From the NCBI GenBank assembly GCA_965247265.1, contig OZ252002.1, positions 1,984,001 through 2,048,000 of the forward strand: 64,000 bases of DNA, in the 5' to 3' direction. Of this stretch, positions 41,298 through 49,305 are shown one piece after another. The notes under the pieces were generated by a model. That model was given only the letters and a program-made list of their open reading frames with translations, had not been told where the DNA came from and made no database searches. Position 1 is the stretch's first letter. Each line of letters opens with the position of its first letter. The stretch is from G965247265 sp965247265. Its GTDB lineage: Bacteria > Pseudomonadota > Gammaproteobacteria > UBA4575. A program made the translations under genes and the position numbers.

Positions 41298-42119
41298 CTA
41301 CAAAGCCTTCTCAATAACTCCAGCAATTTCTTTAAAAGACATATCATCCAATGCAGCAACAGTTGCTTCAGCAACACCCACATTGCTTTCGTTCCCGCAA
41401 TCGTTATCTGCAGCAATGATAAATTCTATGTTTGGATGTCTTTCTCTTAAATGTCTAGCAACAGATTCTAAGTTACCCGCATCAAAGGCAACCGCAACCA
41501 CATCATTTGTTAATTCATGAATGGTTGCACCTGTTGCAAAGCCTTCGCAGACATATAAAACATTCTTTAGTTTCCCCAACAGACAATAAGATCCTTTCTT
41601 CTTTGTTCCTGGTAGAAACTTCTTGCTTCCATCGGGTTTAATAAACTGAAGTCCTGTCAAAGCTCCATCTCGATACAAAGGAATGATTAATTCAAAACCA
41701 TTTGAACGTATACCGTGTGGTTTAATTCTCTTATCTCTTAAATAGCGATGCAGCCCACTTTCTGCTGCAGATGTTTCCCATATTCTTTTTGCTTCCTTTA
41801 CTGCTTGCTGGTGCTTTCGTTCTTGTTCTGTTTCTAATCGTTTTTGTTCTTGCTTGATACGTTCATGGACCACAGGGTCATATGTTTTTGTTTTGGTTTT
41901 ATCATTGCCAAACCATCGATGTTTTACATCTGGCTCCTTCCATGACCCAAACGCACCAAAGGGATTAGGATGTAAGCTAAACACATACCACCCATTCAGT
42001 GTCCCTGGTTTATCACTCTCTATATGGAATCTATGAATCTTCTGATCCGCAATAGGCATACCATTAAATGGAATTCCTGCACGGTGCATCTCATCTAGAA
42101 ATTTTTGTTCAGGACTCAT
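41298..42119 (-). CDS. Toprim-domain primase-like protein
   Basis: 273 codons from ATG 42119, overlapping the previous gene's end (atgagtcctga); a start at 42161 is possible. N-terminal region (SPEQKFLDEMHRAGIPFNG; DGWYVF-like NGWYVFSLHPNPFGAFGSWK), a zinc-less central part (RYLRDKRIKPHGIRSNGFEL) and a toprim domain with VLYVCEGFATGATIHELTND and EFIIAADNDCGNESNVGVAE. It resembles the toprim/N-terminal part of P4-like replication proteins. The helicase part is absent, so it may be shortened. Confidence 0.75.
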   Translation of the reverse strand: MSPEQKFLDEMHRAGIPFNGMPIADQKIHRFHIESDKPGTLNGWYVFSLHPNPFGAFGSWKEPDVKHRWFGNDKTKTKTYDPVVHERIKQEQKRLETEQERKHQQAVKEAKRIWETSAAESGLHRYLRDKRIKPHGIRSNGFELIIPLYRDGALTGLQFIKPDGSKKFLPGTKKKGSYCLLGKLKNVLYVCEGFATGATIHELTNDVVAVAFDAGNLESVARHLRERHPNIEFIIAADNDCGNESNVGVAEATVAALDDMSFKEIAGVIEKAL

Positions 42120-42336
42120 CAAGCTGCTCGGCAATTGCCATTTGCCATTCCTTTGTTTCATCCGTTACCAGATACAGAGCCTCAAGTCGGTCCTTATCAA
42201 TAAATTTAGGTGCAGTTACATCTTTTATCATAGTGCTGATTACATCCATGTAATGAATGTTCTGTTCCCATATTTCTTTAAACTCTTTTTTAATCATCTC
42301 GTTTTCTCGTTTTAGTGATGGTGTAATTAAATCCAT
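42109..42336 (-). CDS. Small hypothetical protein upstream of the primase-like gene
   Basis: 75 codons, charged helical (LKRENEMIKKEFKEIWEQNI, FIDKDRLEALYLVTDETKEW). Its stop overlaps the start of the primase-like gene, indicating coupled translation. No family recognised. Confidence 0.55.
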   Translation of the reverse strand: MDLITPSLKRENEMIKKEFKEIWEQNIHYMDVISTMIKDVTAPKFIDKDRLEALYLVTDETKEWQMAIAEQLDES

Positions 42337-42485
42337 AGAAATTCCTCATGCAGAAATAGGCCTCTGCAGCAACAGCAGCGACCAATCAATGTATTGATTG
42401 AATAATTGCCGAGAACTCGGCTGATAAAGAAAAACCTCCCTCTCTTACCCATATAGAACGAAATGTTTGCAAGCTTTTGAATGTA

Positions 42486-43244
42486 CTAATAAAGCTGAAT
42501 TTCACGCTTGTTGATTCCACTCATGTACAAAGGAATATAAAGAAATTCTCCTGTACGAATATTGGATATAAGTGGGAAAGTATCGGGACACGCAATAAGA
42601 ATTGCTCGCCTTGCATTTTTGATATTTTTGGATACGGTGTCGACGATACGTTTTAGTTGAGGGTCATATTCAAGCTCATTGCCACATCGGTCTGTTAGAT
42701 AGTTATATTCTTTTTGTCCATGTTTTTGCCAATCGGCAAGTTTCTTTACTTTTATACGTCCGACCTTAGCTTTGAACCCTGTTCTGGATAATTGATCTGT
42801 AATCCAATCATTAACTGCTTTTCTATATTGTCTTGCTGTTCTACATCTTTTTTGTTTGCAGTAGATCGCCATCTCTTGATCTGTTTGATCAACAACTGTT
42901 TTAAAGTCTCTGTTTGGCGATAGCGGTGTCTCATTGGTACTATTGTATTTATGGCTTTTTGTGTAATGGGAAAACATGTTGTAAAGCGTCCATGCTTCAA
43001 CAATGTTATCAAATACATAATTTAGATCTTCATCTTGTACAAATAAACTTGCGCGATCAACAGCACCCTCCCCATCTTTCATAAATCGTGGCATCGTAGT
43101 ATTCCACGGATCTGCTAATGCAAGCATGTAGTGAATCATTTGAATACCCATAATGGTCTTAAACAAAATTGGAGAATCGTAATCTCCGATTTCCCATAAT
43201 TTAATTTCTTTATTAAATCTAAATATAAATTTCTTTGTTCCCAT
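42486..43244 (-). CDS. Element-borne protein of unknown function
   Basis: 252 codons. Starts TKKFIFRFNKEIKLWEIGDY, contains YCKQKRCRTARQYRKAVNDW and ends NIRTGEFLYIPLYMSGINKR. Basic in the middle, so nucleic-acid binding is conceivable. No recognised domain. Same strand as the primase-like gene and likely in its transcript. Confidence 0.6.
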   Translation of the reverse strand: MGTKKFIFRFNKEIKLWEIGDYDSPILFKTIMGIQMIHYMLALADPWNTTMPRFMKDGEGAVDRASLFVQDEDLNYVFDNIVEAWTLYNMFSHYTKSHKYNSTNETPLSPNRDFKTVVDQTDQEMAIYCKQKRCRTARQYRKAVNDWITDQLSRTGFKAKVGRIKVKKLADWQKHGQKEYNYLTDRCGNELEYDPQLKRIVDTVSKNIKNARRAILIACPDTFPLISNIRTGEFLYIPLYMSGINKREIQLY

Positions 43245-43466
43245 ACCTATTCTCTAAATTTGGATGTACGTATCCCTTAGCAATTAAGCTAAAGAAAAAA
43301 CTTGAAGTGCGGAATGATTCGGGTAAGATTTGTTTTGCGATATGACTTACGAGAATCAACCCTCGTTCGTTATTTAAAAGGGCTGCTTATGTTTTCATGA
43401 GTGGCCTTTTTTAATTCTGTTGATAATAAAAACATTCATTGTTAACGCGCTTAGTAACAGGGAGCC

Positions 43467-43502
43467 ACAAGAAGAGGTTGGTTTGCATCGACCTCTTCTT
43501 GT
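43467..43502. terminator. Strong hairpin, possible terminator
   Basis: Perfect 12-bp stem acaagaagaggt…acctcttcttgt with a 12-nt loop, in a 320-bp gap between two minus-strand element genes. No long T run follows on either strand, so it may be a regulatory hairpin or binding site rather than a terminator. Confidence 0.45.
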
Positions 43503-43565
43503 ATTCATTATCCTGTAATCCTTAATAGATATAATCATGCTTTAGCGTGTTTTTGTTCCTGCATT

Positions 43566-43841
43566 TTATTTAGATTTTAACGGCAAATAATCCAAACATT
43601 CTTGTAGTGAACTCAATTCACCCGCTAGCCAACACGCTTCTGCAATAAATTCATGTGTAATTTCTGCTTCTCCTTTGCGCTTTGGGCATTCTTCAACTCC
43701 CATGCTGACTAAATTATTTATGGTTTGCACTGCTTTACTGACAGTATGTTTAGCAATGCGAATGCTGGAACTGATAAATTCTTTCTTCATGCGGTGAGAA
43801 CCTTCTTCAAAAAATAAATCTTCGAATGCAGTTTTATTCAT
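43566..43841 (-). CDS. Small hypothetical protein
   Basis: 91 codons: TAFEDLFFEEGSHRMKKEFI, SSSIRIAKHTVSKAVQTINN, then acidic ITHEFIAEACWLAGELSSLQ. Good AAAGGAG ribosome site. No family recognised; one of the leftward genes after the HTH protein. Confidence 0.55.
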   Translation of the reverse strand: MNKTAFEDLFFEEGSHRMKKEFISSSIRIAKHTVSKAVQTINNLVSMGVEECPKRKGEAEITHEFIAEACWLAGELSSLQECLDYLPLKSK

Positions 43842-43874
43842 TAGGATCTCCTTTAACTTGGTTGTGGTAGATAG

Positions 43875-43997
43875 TCATGACGTTACCGTTGGCAATTCCT
43901 GCATCTTGGCTGTTGTTAGAGCTTCTAAATATTCTGTTACTTCTTTACGTGATTGGCCTCTTCTGACTTTTAATAATTCTATTCTGTTCTTTCTCAT
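43875..43997 (-). CDS. Very small basic protein (possible)
   Basis: 40 codons: MRKNRIELLKVRRGQSRKEV then EYLEALTTAKMQELPTVTS. Lies between the HTH gene and the 91-codon gene on the same strand, filling an otherwise empty gap. Too short for certainty. Confidence 0.4.
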   Translation of the reverse strand: MRKNRIELLKVRRGQSRKEVTEYLEALTTAKMQELPTVTS

Positions 43998-44009
43998 ATC
44001 ATCTATTGG

Positions 44010-44210
44010 TCATGCAGCATATGCATCTGTGGGTGTCACTTTTGTGTTGCTAACGAAGTCATCCAAATCAGATTTTGTGTATTTAACTTTGCGTCCCAGC
44101 TTGCGATAACTAGGTCCCTTCCCCATCGAACGCCAGATGTTAAGTGTATGCACAGACAGACCTAGGTATTGAGCTGCATCGGCGGGATCAAATAATTGAT
44201 TGTCATTCAT
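44010..44210 (-). CDS. AlpA/excisionase-type helix-turn-helix protein
   Basis: 66 codons. MerR-like HTH_17 pattern: LFDPADAAQYLGLSVHTLNI WRSMGKGPSYRKLGRKVKYT KSDLDDFV. Such proteins regulate excision or activate element genes. First gene of the leftward operon, divergent from the rightward set, with a 32-bp palindrome between them. Confidence 0.85.
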   Translation of the reverse strand: MNDNQLFDPADAAQYLGLSVHTLNIWRSMGKGPSYRKLGRKVKYTKSDLDDFVSNTKVTPTDAYAA

Positions 44211-44261
44211 AGATTTTCCATTTAATATTAATGCCTATATTTATAGATACTGTAGTGCTAG

Positions 44262-44293
44262 AGTGGATGTTATTAGAACATATAACATCCACT
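44262..44293. promoter_or_regulatory. 32-bp palindromic operator in the divergent promoter region
   Basis: Perfect 12-bp arms agtggatgttat and ataacatccact around an 8-bp spacer, 52 bp from the leftward HTH gene and 34 bp from the rightward gene. Likely binding site of an element regulator controlling both directions. Confidence 0.65.
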
Positions 44294-44326
44294 AAGTTCA
44301 ATATTAAGATTTTATAGAAGGTATTA

Positions 44327-45106
44327 ATGCAATCTATTAAGCCCATTATCGACGGTAAATTCTGGCAATTCATCAGGCCCAATGGCTACGTGCTTGGGTC
44401 TTCCTATTTGACCTCCCCTCGCCAATCAGACATTGACGAAAACGAACTAGCTTTTAACGAAATTTATGATCCAGGCGAAAACGAAGAATTCAAGACGTGG
44501 ATTGAACGTGACATAAATGTATTCACGGAAGATCGCTTCAAACCTACAAATGGCTTTTTTTTGAAGGCCCTAGATTATACAGAAGATTTTAATAAGTATT
44601 TAAACGAACCAGCTTGGGTTAATTTGCAAATGATGCGTCATCCTGACGATTATTATTTCAACCGTGTAAAAGATTTTGTAAATCAATACGGTTTATTAGC
44701 GCCTGAAGACAAATGTCTTAATGATGATAAATATATTGAAAATCACATGAAATTTTTTTTAGAAGTTGAAAGATTTATTGTGTTAATTCAAAAAGGAATG
44801 GATTACAAAGATTTTAATGCATTATCTAGATTAGCGAATAAATATATTTCAGATACCTTGGACGTAATTTTTTCCCCTAGTACACCAAAAGAAAATATAA
44901 AAATAAATTTAGTGCCAAAAACATTATATGCACATATGGTTTTAAATTTAGTTAAATTCGCTAAAGGCGAATTAAACTTTAAAGAGTGCGAATATTCAAA
45001 GTGCGATAAATGGTTTGAGGTTCCTGTATCACACAAAGGGCAACCACAACGGTATTGTTCCACTAGCCATCGCAATATGGCCTCAAGAGAACGTACTTCT
45101 AGCTAA
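44327..45106 (+). CDS. Element protein with C-terminal CGNR-like zinc motif
   Basis: 259 codons. The N-terminal part is unique (QSIKPIIDGKFWQFIRPNGY). The C-terminal 40 residues carry CEYSKCDKWFEVPVSHKGQP then RYCSTSHRNMASRERTS, a CxxxxC…C.tsHr zinc-finger of the kind seen in CGNR proteins and in proteins near integrases. Directly followed by the excisionase frame at 45107 with no gap. Function unknown. Confidence 0.6.
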   Translation: MQSIKPIIDGKFWQFIRPNGYVLGSSYLTSPRQSDIDENELAFNEIYDPGENEEFKTWIERDINVFTEDRFKPTNGFFLKALDYTEDFNKYLNEPAWVNLQMMRHPDDYYFNRVKDFVNQYGLLAPEDKCLNDDKYIENHMKFFLEVERFIVLIQKGMDYKDFNALSRLANKYISDTLDVIFSPSTPKENIKINLVPKTLYAHMVLNLVKFAKGELNFKECEYSKCDKWFEVPVSHKGQPQRYCSTSHRNMASRERTSS

Positions 45107-45303
45107 ATGATTAAGTACGTAACGATTAAAAAATATTCTGAATTATCAGGTTACACAGAAGACGCAATCAACAGCAAAATACGTGATGGCATTTGGCGAG
45201 AAAAAAAGAATTTATTAGGGCTCCAGATAATCGCAGATTAATTAGCATAGAAGGTGTAGAAAAATGGGCAGAAAATACACGGGCATTAGGCCGCGTGGCT
45301 TAG
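45107..45303 (+). pseudogene. Excisionase-like gene, frameshift in an A run
   Basis: MIKYVTIKKYSELSGYTEDA INSKIRDGIWREK, then a run of seven A (near 45204) shifts to EFIRAPDNRRLISIEGVEKW AENTRALGRVA, ending at 45303. The combined 60-odd residues match small phage excisionases that precede DUF3596-type integrases. It overlaps the integrase start. Confidence 0.7.
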
Positions 45304-46379
45304 GCATACAAATTAACTTTCATTACAACGGCAACCGTTACTATGAAACGTTACCTCTTAAGCCTAACTAAAGAAATTTAAATGCTGCATCACGTCTACG
45401 TGATCAAATATTAGATGAAATAGCGGATGGTACATTTAATTATTTAAAAACCTTCCCTGATAGCCCTCATGGTAAGTCCTTATATAAGAATAGCGGTGGT
45501 AGAACAATTGCTATTGCTTTAGATGAATGGTTGAAAGACGTTAAGCCAGAAGTTAAAGCAAGCACGTACCATGGTTACAGCAAATCTGTGCGTATATTAA
45601 AAATAGAGTTTGGCGACTTGCTCGTTCCAGAGCTTAAAAGAATACATGTAAAAGAATACTGCAAACGTTTGAACGTTTATAAGAAAACCATTGATAATCG
45701 ATTGCGTCCACTTCGAGGTATGTTGGAAGAAGAAGAATATGACAATGAAGATTTTGTCAATCCAATTTCTGACTGGGTATTTAGAAAGCGTGTAGTTGGA
45801 GTGCCTAAACCTAAAGCCGATCCCTTTACACCGGAAGAGCAAGAGCTCTTATATAAAGAATGTAAAGATGATAGAAACTTAGCTTATATTAAGGCAGCTA
45901 TATGGTCTGGGATGCGTCCGGCTGAACAGATTGCATTAACCTGGGAAGACTTGTCAGAGAAATATATAAATATAGATAAAGCCTTCACCGAAGGTGTGCT
46001 AGATACACCAAAAACCTATAGTGGAACTCGCCGTATTAATCGCCAAGCAAGATTTAATGAAGCAATTAAATTAATAACGCCCTGGACAAGATTAAAGCCC
46101 CATGGGCATATATTTGAAAATCCCCATACAGAAGAGCCATGGAAAGACGTTGATTCGATATATAAGATGATACGAAAAGTTATACAGTGCTCAGATGTTC
46201 GTTATCGAAGGCCATATCAAACAAGGCACACGTTTGCTTCCATGTTATTAAGCACTGGAAAAGAGCCTTTATATGTATCAAGCCAAATGGGGCACAAAGA
46301 TCCAGCTATTATGTTTAAGCACTACACAAAATGGATTGAATTAGGAAAACGTGACAAGTTCGTGACAAACATAGTCTAA
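45264..46379 (+). pseudogene. Phage-type tyrosine integrase with an in-frame TAA at codon 36
   Basis: The same frame runs from ATG 45264 (MGRKYTGIRPRGLGIQINFH YNGNRYYETL, DUF3596 arm-binding start) to 46379 with one TAA at 45369-45371. The catalytic domain is whole: SGMRPAEQIALTWEDL (Arg), YQTRHTFASMLLSTGKEP (HTF with preceding R), MGHKDPAIMFKHYTKWI (His and Tyr). The stop lies 17 bp before the attachment site at tRNA-Ser. If the TAA is real, only a truncated protein without the arm domain could be made from 45531. Confidence 0.85.
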
Positions 46380-46396
46380 CTATCTGATTTTATTGA

Positions 46397-46483
46397 CGGA
46401 GAGGGAGGGATTCGAACCCCCGGACAGTTTAACCCGTCAACGGTTTTCAAGACCGCCGCATTCGACCACTCTGCCACCTCTCC
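46397..46483 (-). tRNA. tRNA-Ser (anticodon TGA), right attachment site
   Basis: 87 nt with a long variable arm; acceptor GGAGAGG/CCTCTCC, anticodon loop CTTGAAA, T-arm GTTCGAATC. The plus-strand triplet before it is TGA, so TCA follows the discriminator instead of CCA, whereas tRNA-Gly in this window encodes CCA. Its 3' half is duplicated at 36419-36440 and in short form at 27490-27503. Confidence 0.95.
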
Positions 46484-46641
46484 AATCAAGCAGGCAAGCA
46501 TACCTGAACAATACTGGGAACTGCTAGCGCATATGGTGTCTAATTAATGAAATAATTTAATGCAATAATTGGGCTTGAATTAACAAAAAATACCATTATG
46601 TTAATCATATAGATTTTGACACTATTTGGAGATGTATTGAT

Positions 46642-47313
46642 ATGAGCGATTCCAGGATAACTGCAAAAAGCATACGCCGAGAAAGTGCATTTGCTTCCAA
46701 TAAAGTACTGCGCAATACCTATGCGCTGTTATCAGTCACATTAGTTTTTAGTGCGCTAATGGCTTTGACATCAACCATGCTAAATATTGGCTACGGGGCA
46801 AGTTTAGGCTGTTCAGTCGCCGCATTAATATTAATTTGGTTTGTTCTGCCACGCACCGCAAATTCTGCAGCAGGCATTGTTGTGGTGTTTGCCTTTACAG
46901 GTTTACTCGGATTTGGGCTGGGTCCGGTATTGAACAATTACTTAAGCATGGCCAATGGCGCTGAGATTATTGCGACCTCTATGGGCGGTACCGCAATTAT
47001 TTTCTTCGGGCTCTCGGGGTATGCACTCACAACTCAACGCGATTTTAGCTTTTTAGGTGGATTCTTATTTGCGGGCTTAATTGTTGTATTGCTTGCAGCA
47101 CTTGCAGGTATTTTCTTGCAAATGCCAGGATTATGGCTGGCCATTAATGCAGCGGTAATTTTGATATTTAGCGGGTTCATCCTGTTTCATACGAGCCGTA
47201 TCATAAATGGCGGTGAAACTAACTATATTCTAGCAACGACCTCTTTATATTTGAGTATTTACAATATATTTGTATCTTTACTCCACCTATTGGGGTTTGC
47301 GAGCGGCGACTAA
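46642..47313 (+). CDS. Bax inhibitor-1/YccA family membrane protein
   Basis: 223 codons with seven hydrophobic helices. FASNKVLRNTYALLSVTLVF start, GLSGYALTTQRDFSFLGGFL in the middle and the family end ETNYILATTSLYLSIYNIFVSLL-type helix with the acidic pore region. YccA of E. coli modulates FtsH. Chromosomal gene right outside the tRNA-Ser island. Confidence 0.92.
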   Translation: MSDSRITAKSIRRESAFASNKVLRNTYALLSVTLVFSALMALTSTMLNIGYGASLGCSVAALILIWFVLPRTANSAAGIVVVFAFTGLLGFGLGPVLNNYLSMANGAEIIATSMGGTAIIFFGLSGYALTTQRDFSFLGGFLFAGLIVVLLAALAGIFLQMPGLWLAINAAVILIFSGFILFHTSRIINGGETNYILATTSLYLSIYNIFVSLLHLLGFASGD

Positions 47314-47333
47314 TTAAAAATGCGGATTAGTAA

Positions 47334-47510
47334 ATGAAATGGTTTTACGCATTATTCATCATTGCGTTAATCATTTTCATTTACCCGGCAGCAAAATATT
47401 GGTTGAAAAATAGTCCGGATGCAAAACAAGGGGACTGGCAGTCCTTTCTGTTGCCTGTCGCGCTCGTCATTCTTTTTGTAGCGGGGCTGATGTGGATAGT
47501 CAGTAAATAA
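47334..47510 (+). CDS. Small two-helix membrane protein
   Basis: 58 codons: WFYALFIIALIIFIYPAAKY, polar LKNSPDAKQGDWQS, LLPVALVILFVAGLMWIVSK. Starts 20 bp after the BI-1 gene, likely cotranscribed. No family recognised. Confidence 0.55.
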   Translation: MKWFYALFIIALIIFIYPAAKYWLKNSPDAKQGDWQSFLLPVALVILFVAGLMWIVSK

Positions 47511-47599
47511 TTATTGTTACCCGCCTCTCTAATTAGAAGTGATTTTTATTTTTTTCAACAAGTTACATAATTTATTTGATTCAATTTATCTCAATTGCG

Positions 47600-48082
47600 C
47601 TAATCGCGAAAATTATTAAATTGCAGCGGTACATCTGATTTTGCCTCATCCAACATACTTATTACACTTTGTAGATCATCACGTTTTTTACCGGTCACAC
47701 GAAGCTTTTCACCTTGAATGGCAGCTTGAACTTTAATTTTTGAATCTTTAATTTGCTTTACCAATTTTTTAGCGACCTCTTTACCGATGCCTTGGTGAAC
47801 AGCGATCTGTTGTTTCGCGCGCATATTTGCCTCTTCAATCTTCCCCCGCTCCATACAGCCTAAATCGATACCTCTCTTTGACATCTTTTTAGCTAAAATA
47901 TCGTAGATCTGATCTAACTGAAATTCAGATTGGCCTTCCATGCGCAAATTACCTTCTTCGAGTACGACTTTGGCGCCTGACCCTTTAAAGTCATAGCGAT
48001 TCGCTATTTCACGATTTGCTTGATCTACTGCGTTAGTTAATTCATGAGTATCTACTTCTGAAACCACATCAAATGAAGGCAT
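47600..48082 (-). CDS. yajQ: YajQ-family nucleotide/c-di-GMP-binding protein
   Basis: 160 codons. MPSFDVVSEVDTHELTNAVD QANREIANRYDFKGSGAKV is the family signature, ending DVPLQFNNFRD. YajQ-like proteins bind cyclic di-GMP and partner with transcription factors in Xanthomonas. Preceded by AGGAGG. Confidence 0.95.
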   Translation of the reverse strand: MPSFDVVSEVDTHELTNAVDQANREIANRYDFKGSGAKVVLEEGNLRMEGQSEFQLDQIYDILAKKMSKRGIDLGCMERGKIEEANMRAKQQIAVHQGIGKEVAKKLVKQIKDSKIKVQAAIQGEKLRVTGKKRDDLQSVISMLDEAKSDVPLQFNNFRD

Positions 48083-48131
48083 AGGGAAACCTCCTCCTTA
48101 CAGGTTGTTCATTTTCAGGCAAAATAACGGC

Positions 48132-48515
48132 ATGTCTAGGTTAGCGATCCTTCTTGGTGCTGGCAACGCTGCATTAGCAATTATATTAGGTGCATTTGCA
48201 GCACATGGCCTGCGCAATACCCTCTCAGAAAAAATGCTTGCTGTATTCCAGACAGCTGTTGATTATCATTTATACCATGCACTCGGGCTTATAATTGTCA
48301 GCTTACTGCTACTACATCGCTCTACTAGTCGCTTATTAAAAACCTCAGCATTTCTCATGCTGCTTGGAATCGTTATATTTTGTGGAAGTTTGTATGGATT
48401 AAGCTTAACTGGCGCAATGTGGCTGGGTATGATCACGCCTATTGGGGGAATATCTTTTATAACGGCGTGGCTACTTATTGTGATTTGTTATTTAAGCGAT
48501 CCACCTCAAGCCTAA
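48132..48515 (+). CDS. DUF423 family membrane protein
   Basis: 127 codons from ATG 48132 (MSRLAILLGAGNAALAIILG AFAAHGLRN). Four hydrophobic helices with the typical YHLYHALGLI and TPIGGISFITAW segments (YgdD family). Function unknown. Confidence 0.85.
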   Translation: MSRLAILLGAGNAALAIILGAFAAHGLRNTLSEKMLAVFQTAVDYHLYHALGLIIVSLLLLHRSTSRLLKTSAFLMLLGIVIFCGSLYGLSLTGAMWLGMITPIGGISFITAWLLIVICYLSDPPQA

Positions 48516-48532
48516 GAGCACTGAGAGGATAC

Positions 48533-49040
48533 TCAAGTATGCGCATTCGGATTTAACAAGACTTTGACACAATCCCCTAGGTTTATTACGCCGCCTTTTT
48601 TAACAGTCGCCGTAACACCACCGTGATTGCGTATGGCGTTATAACCCACAAGACCTAAGAAATGTTCCATTTTTTTGCATGGCGCACAATTACCTGTAAT
48701 TTCAGCAACTGAATTATTCAGCTGAATTCGATGCCCCTTTAAGATGCTCAAATTTATTCCAGATACTACAATATTACGTCTTAGATCCACGGGTAAGCAG
48801 TTCGTCTCTTTTTAAAAATGAGGCAATGACCGCAAGATGCTCGGCTTAAAAAAGCGTAATTTGCCGTTTGCTGCCTTGTCTACGTCCGGACTTATCCCCC
48901 ACAAGATCGCGCCCTGCAAGCAATTCAGCAAATTGAACCTCAATGATGGCTTTATCTTTAGAATTCCTTAAACCAATCCATTCAATTTTTCCAAAACTTG
49001 GAAAATTCTTTTTTAATTCTTCTATGCTGGGAGTGACCAT
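48533..49040 (-). pseudogene. MOSC-domain protein, nonsense codon and frameshift
   Basis: N-terminal half: IEWIGLRNSKDKAIIEVQFA, then RQGSKRQITLF and TAA at 48846-48848, where MOSC proteins have Gln (CAA to TAA). The same frame continues AEHLAVIASFLKRDELL, then shifts to DLRRNIVVSGINLSILKGHR, CAPCKKMEHFLGLVGYNAIR NHGGVTATV to 48533. The Cys and GGVTA motif of the MOSC domain are present. Its sulfur or molybdenum-related function is probably lost. Confidence 0.8.
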
Positions 49041-49252
49041 ATGCTACTGACGCCTAAGATTTATCATGCATAGCTTTTAATTATGCCAATCTCAAATATT
49101 TATATATATGTGTAAAAAAAGTAATTGCAAATAACAATCTTATCTAATTTCTAATTGGCGCCTAATTAATATAAAATACTGCATTGAAATTCCTGATGCT
49201 GTTAATAAACCGAGTCCCCAAACCTACGTTGTTTAGTTAGCGTAGGCCTCGA

Positions 49253-49286
49253 AGCCAGCGCGCCCCAACCCGCGCTGGCTTTTTTA
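49253..49286 (+). terminator. Rho-independent terminator of an unassigned plus-strand transcript
   Basis: Perfect 10-bp stem agccagcgcg…cgcgctggct, 8-nt loop, then six T on the plus strand. All neighbouring genes are on the minus strand. A second hairpin (cctacg…cgtagg, 49224-49247) precedes it. It may end a small RNA transcribed from about 49100-49190. Confidence 0.7.
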
Positions 49287-49305
49287 ATTTCGTAATAATT
49301 ACTTC

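Noticed and set aside
26339..48848. Alternative genetic code with TAA as sense
   Set aside because: Intact core genes end properly at TAA, and no consistent amino acid fits the five internal TAA positions.
49080..49290. tmRNA or 6S RNA
   Set aside because: No tRNA-like ends or tag frame and no recognisable 6S bubble; only an orphan terminator and hairpins can be supported.
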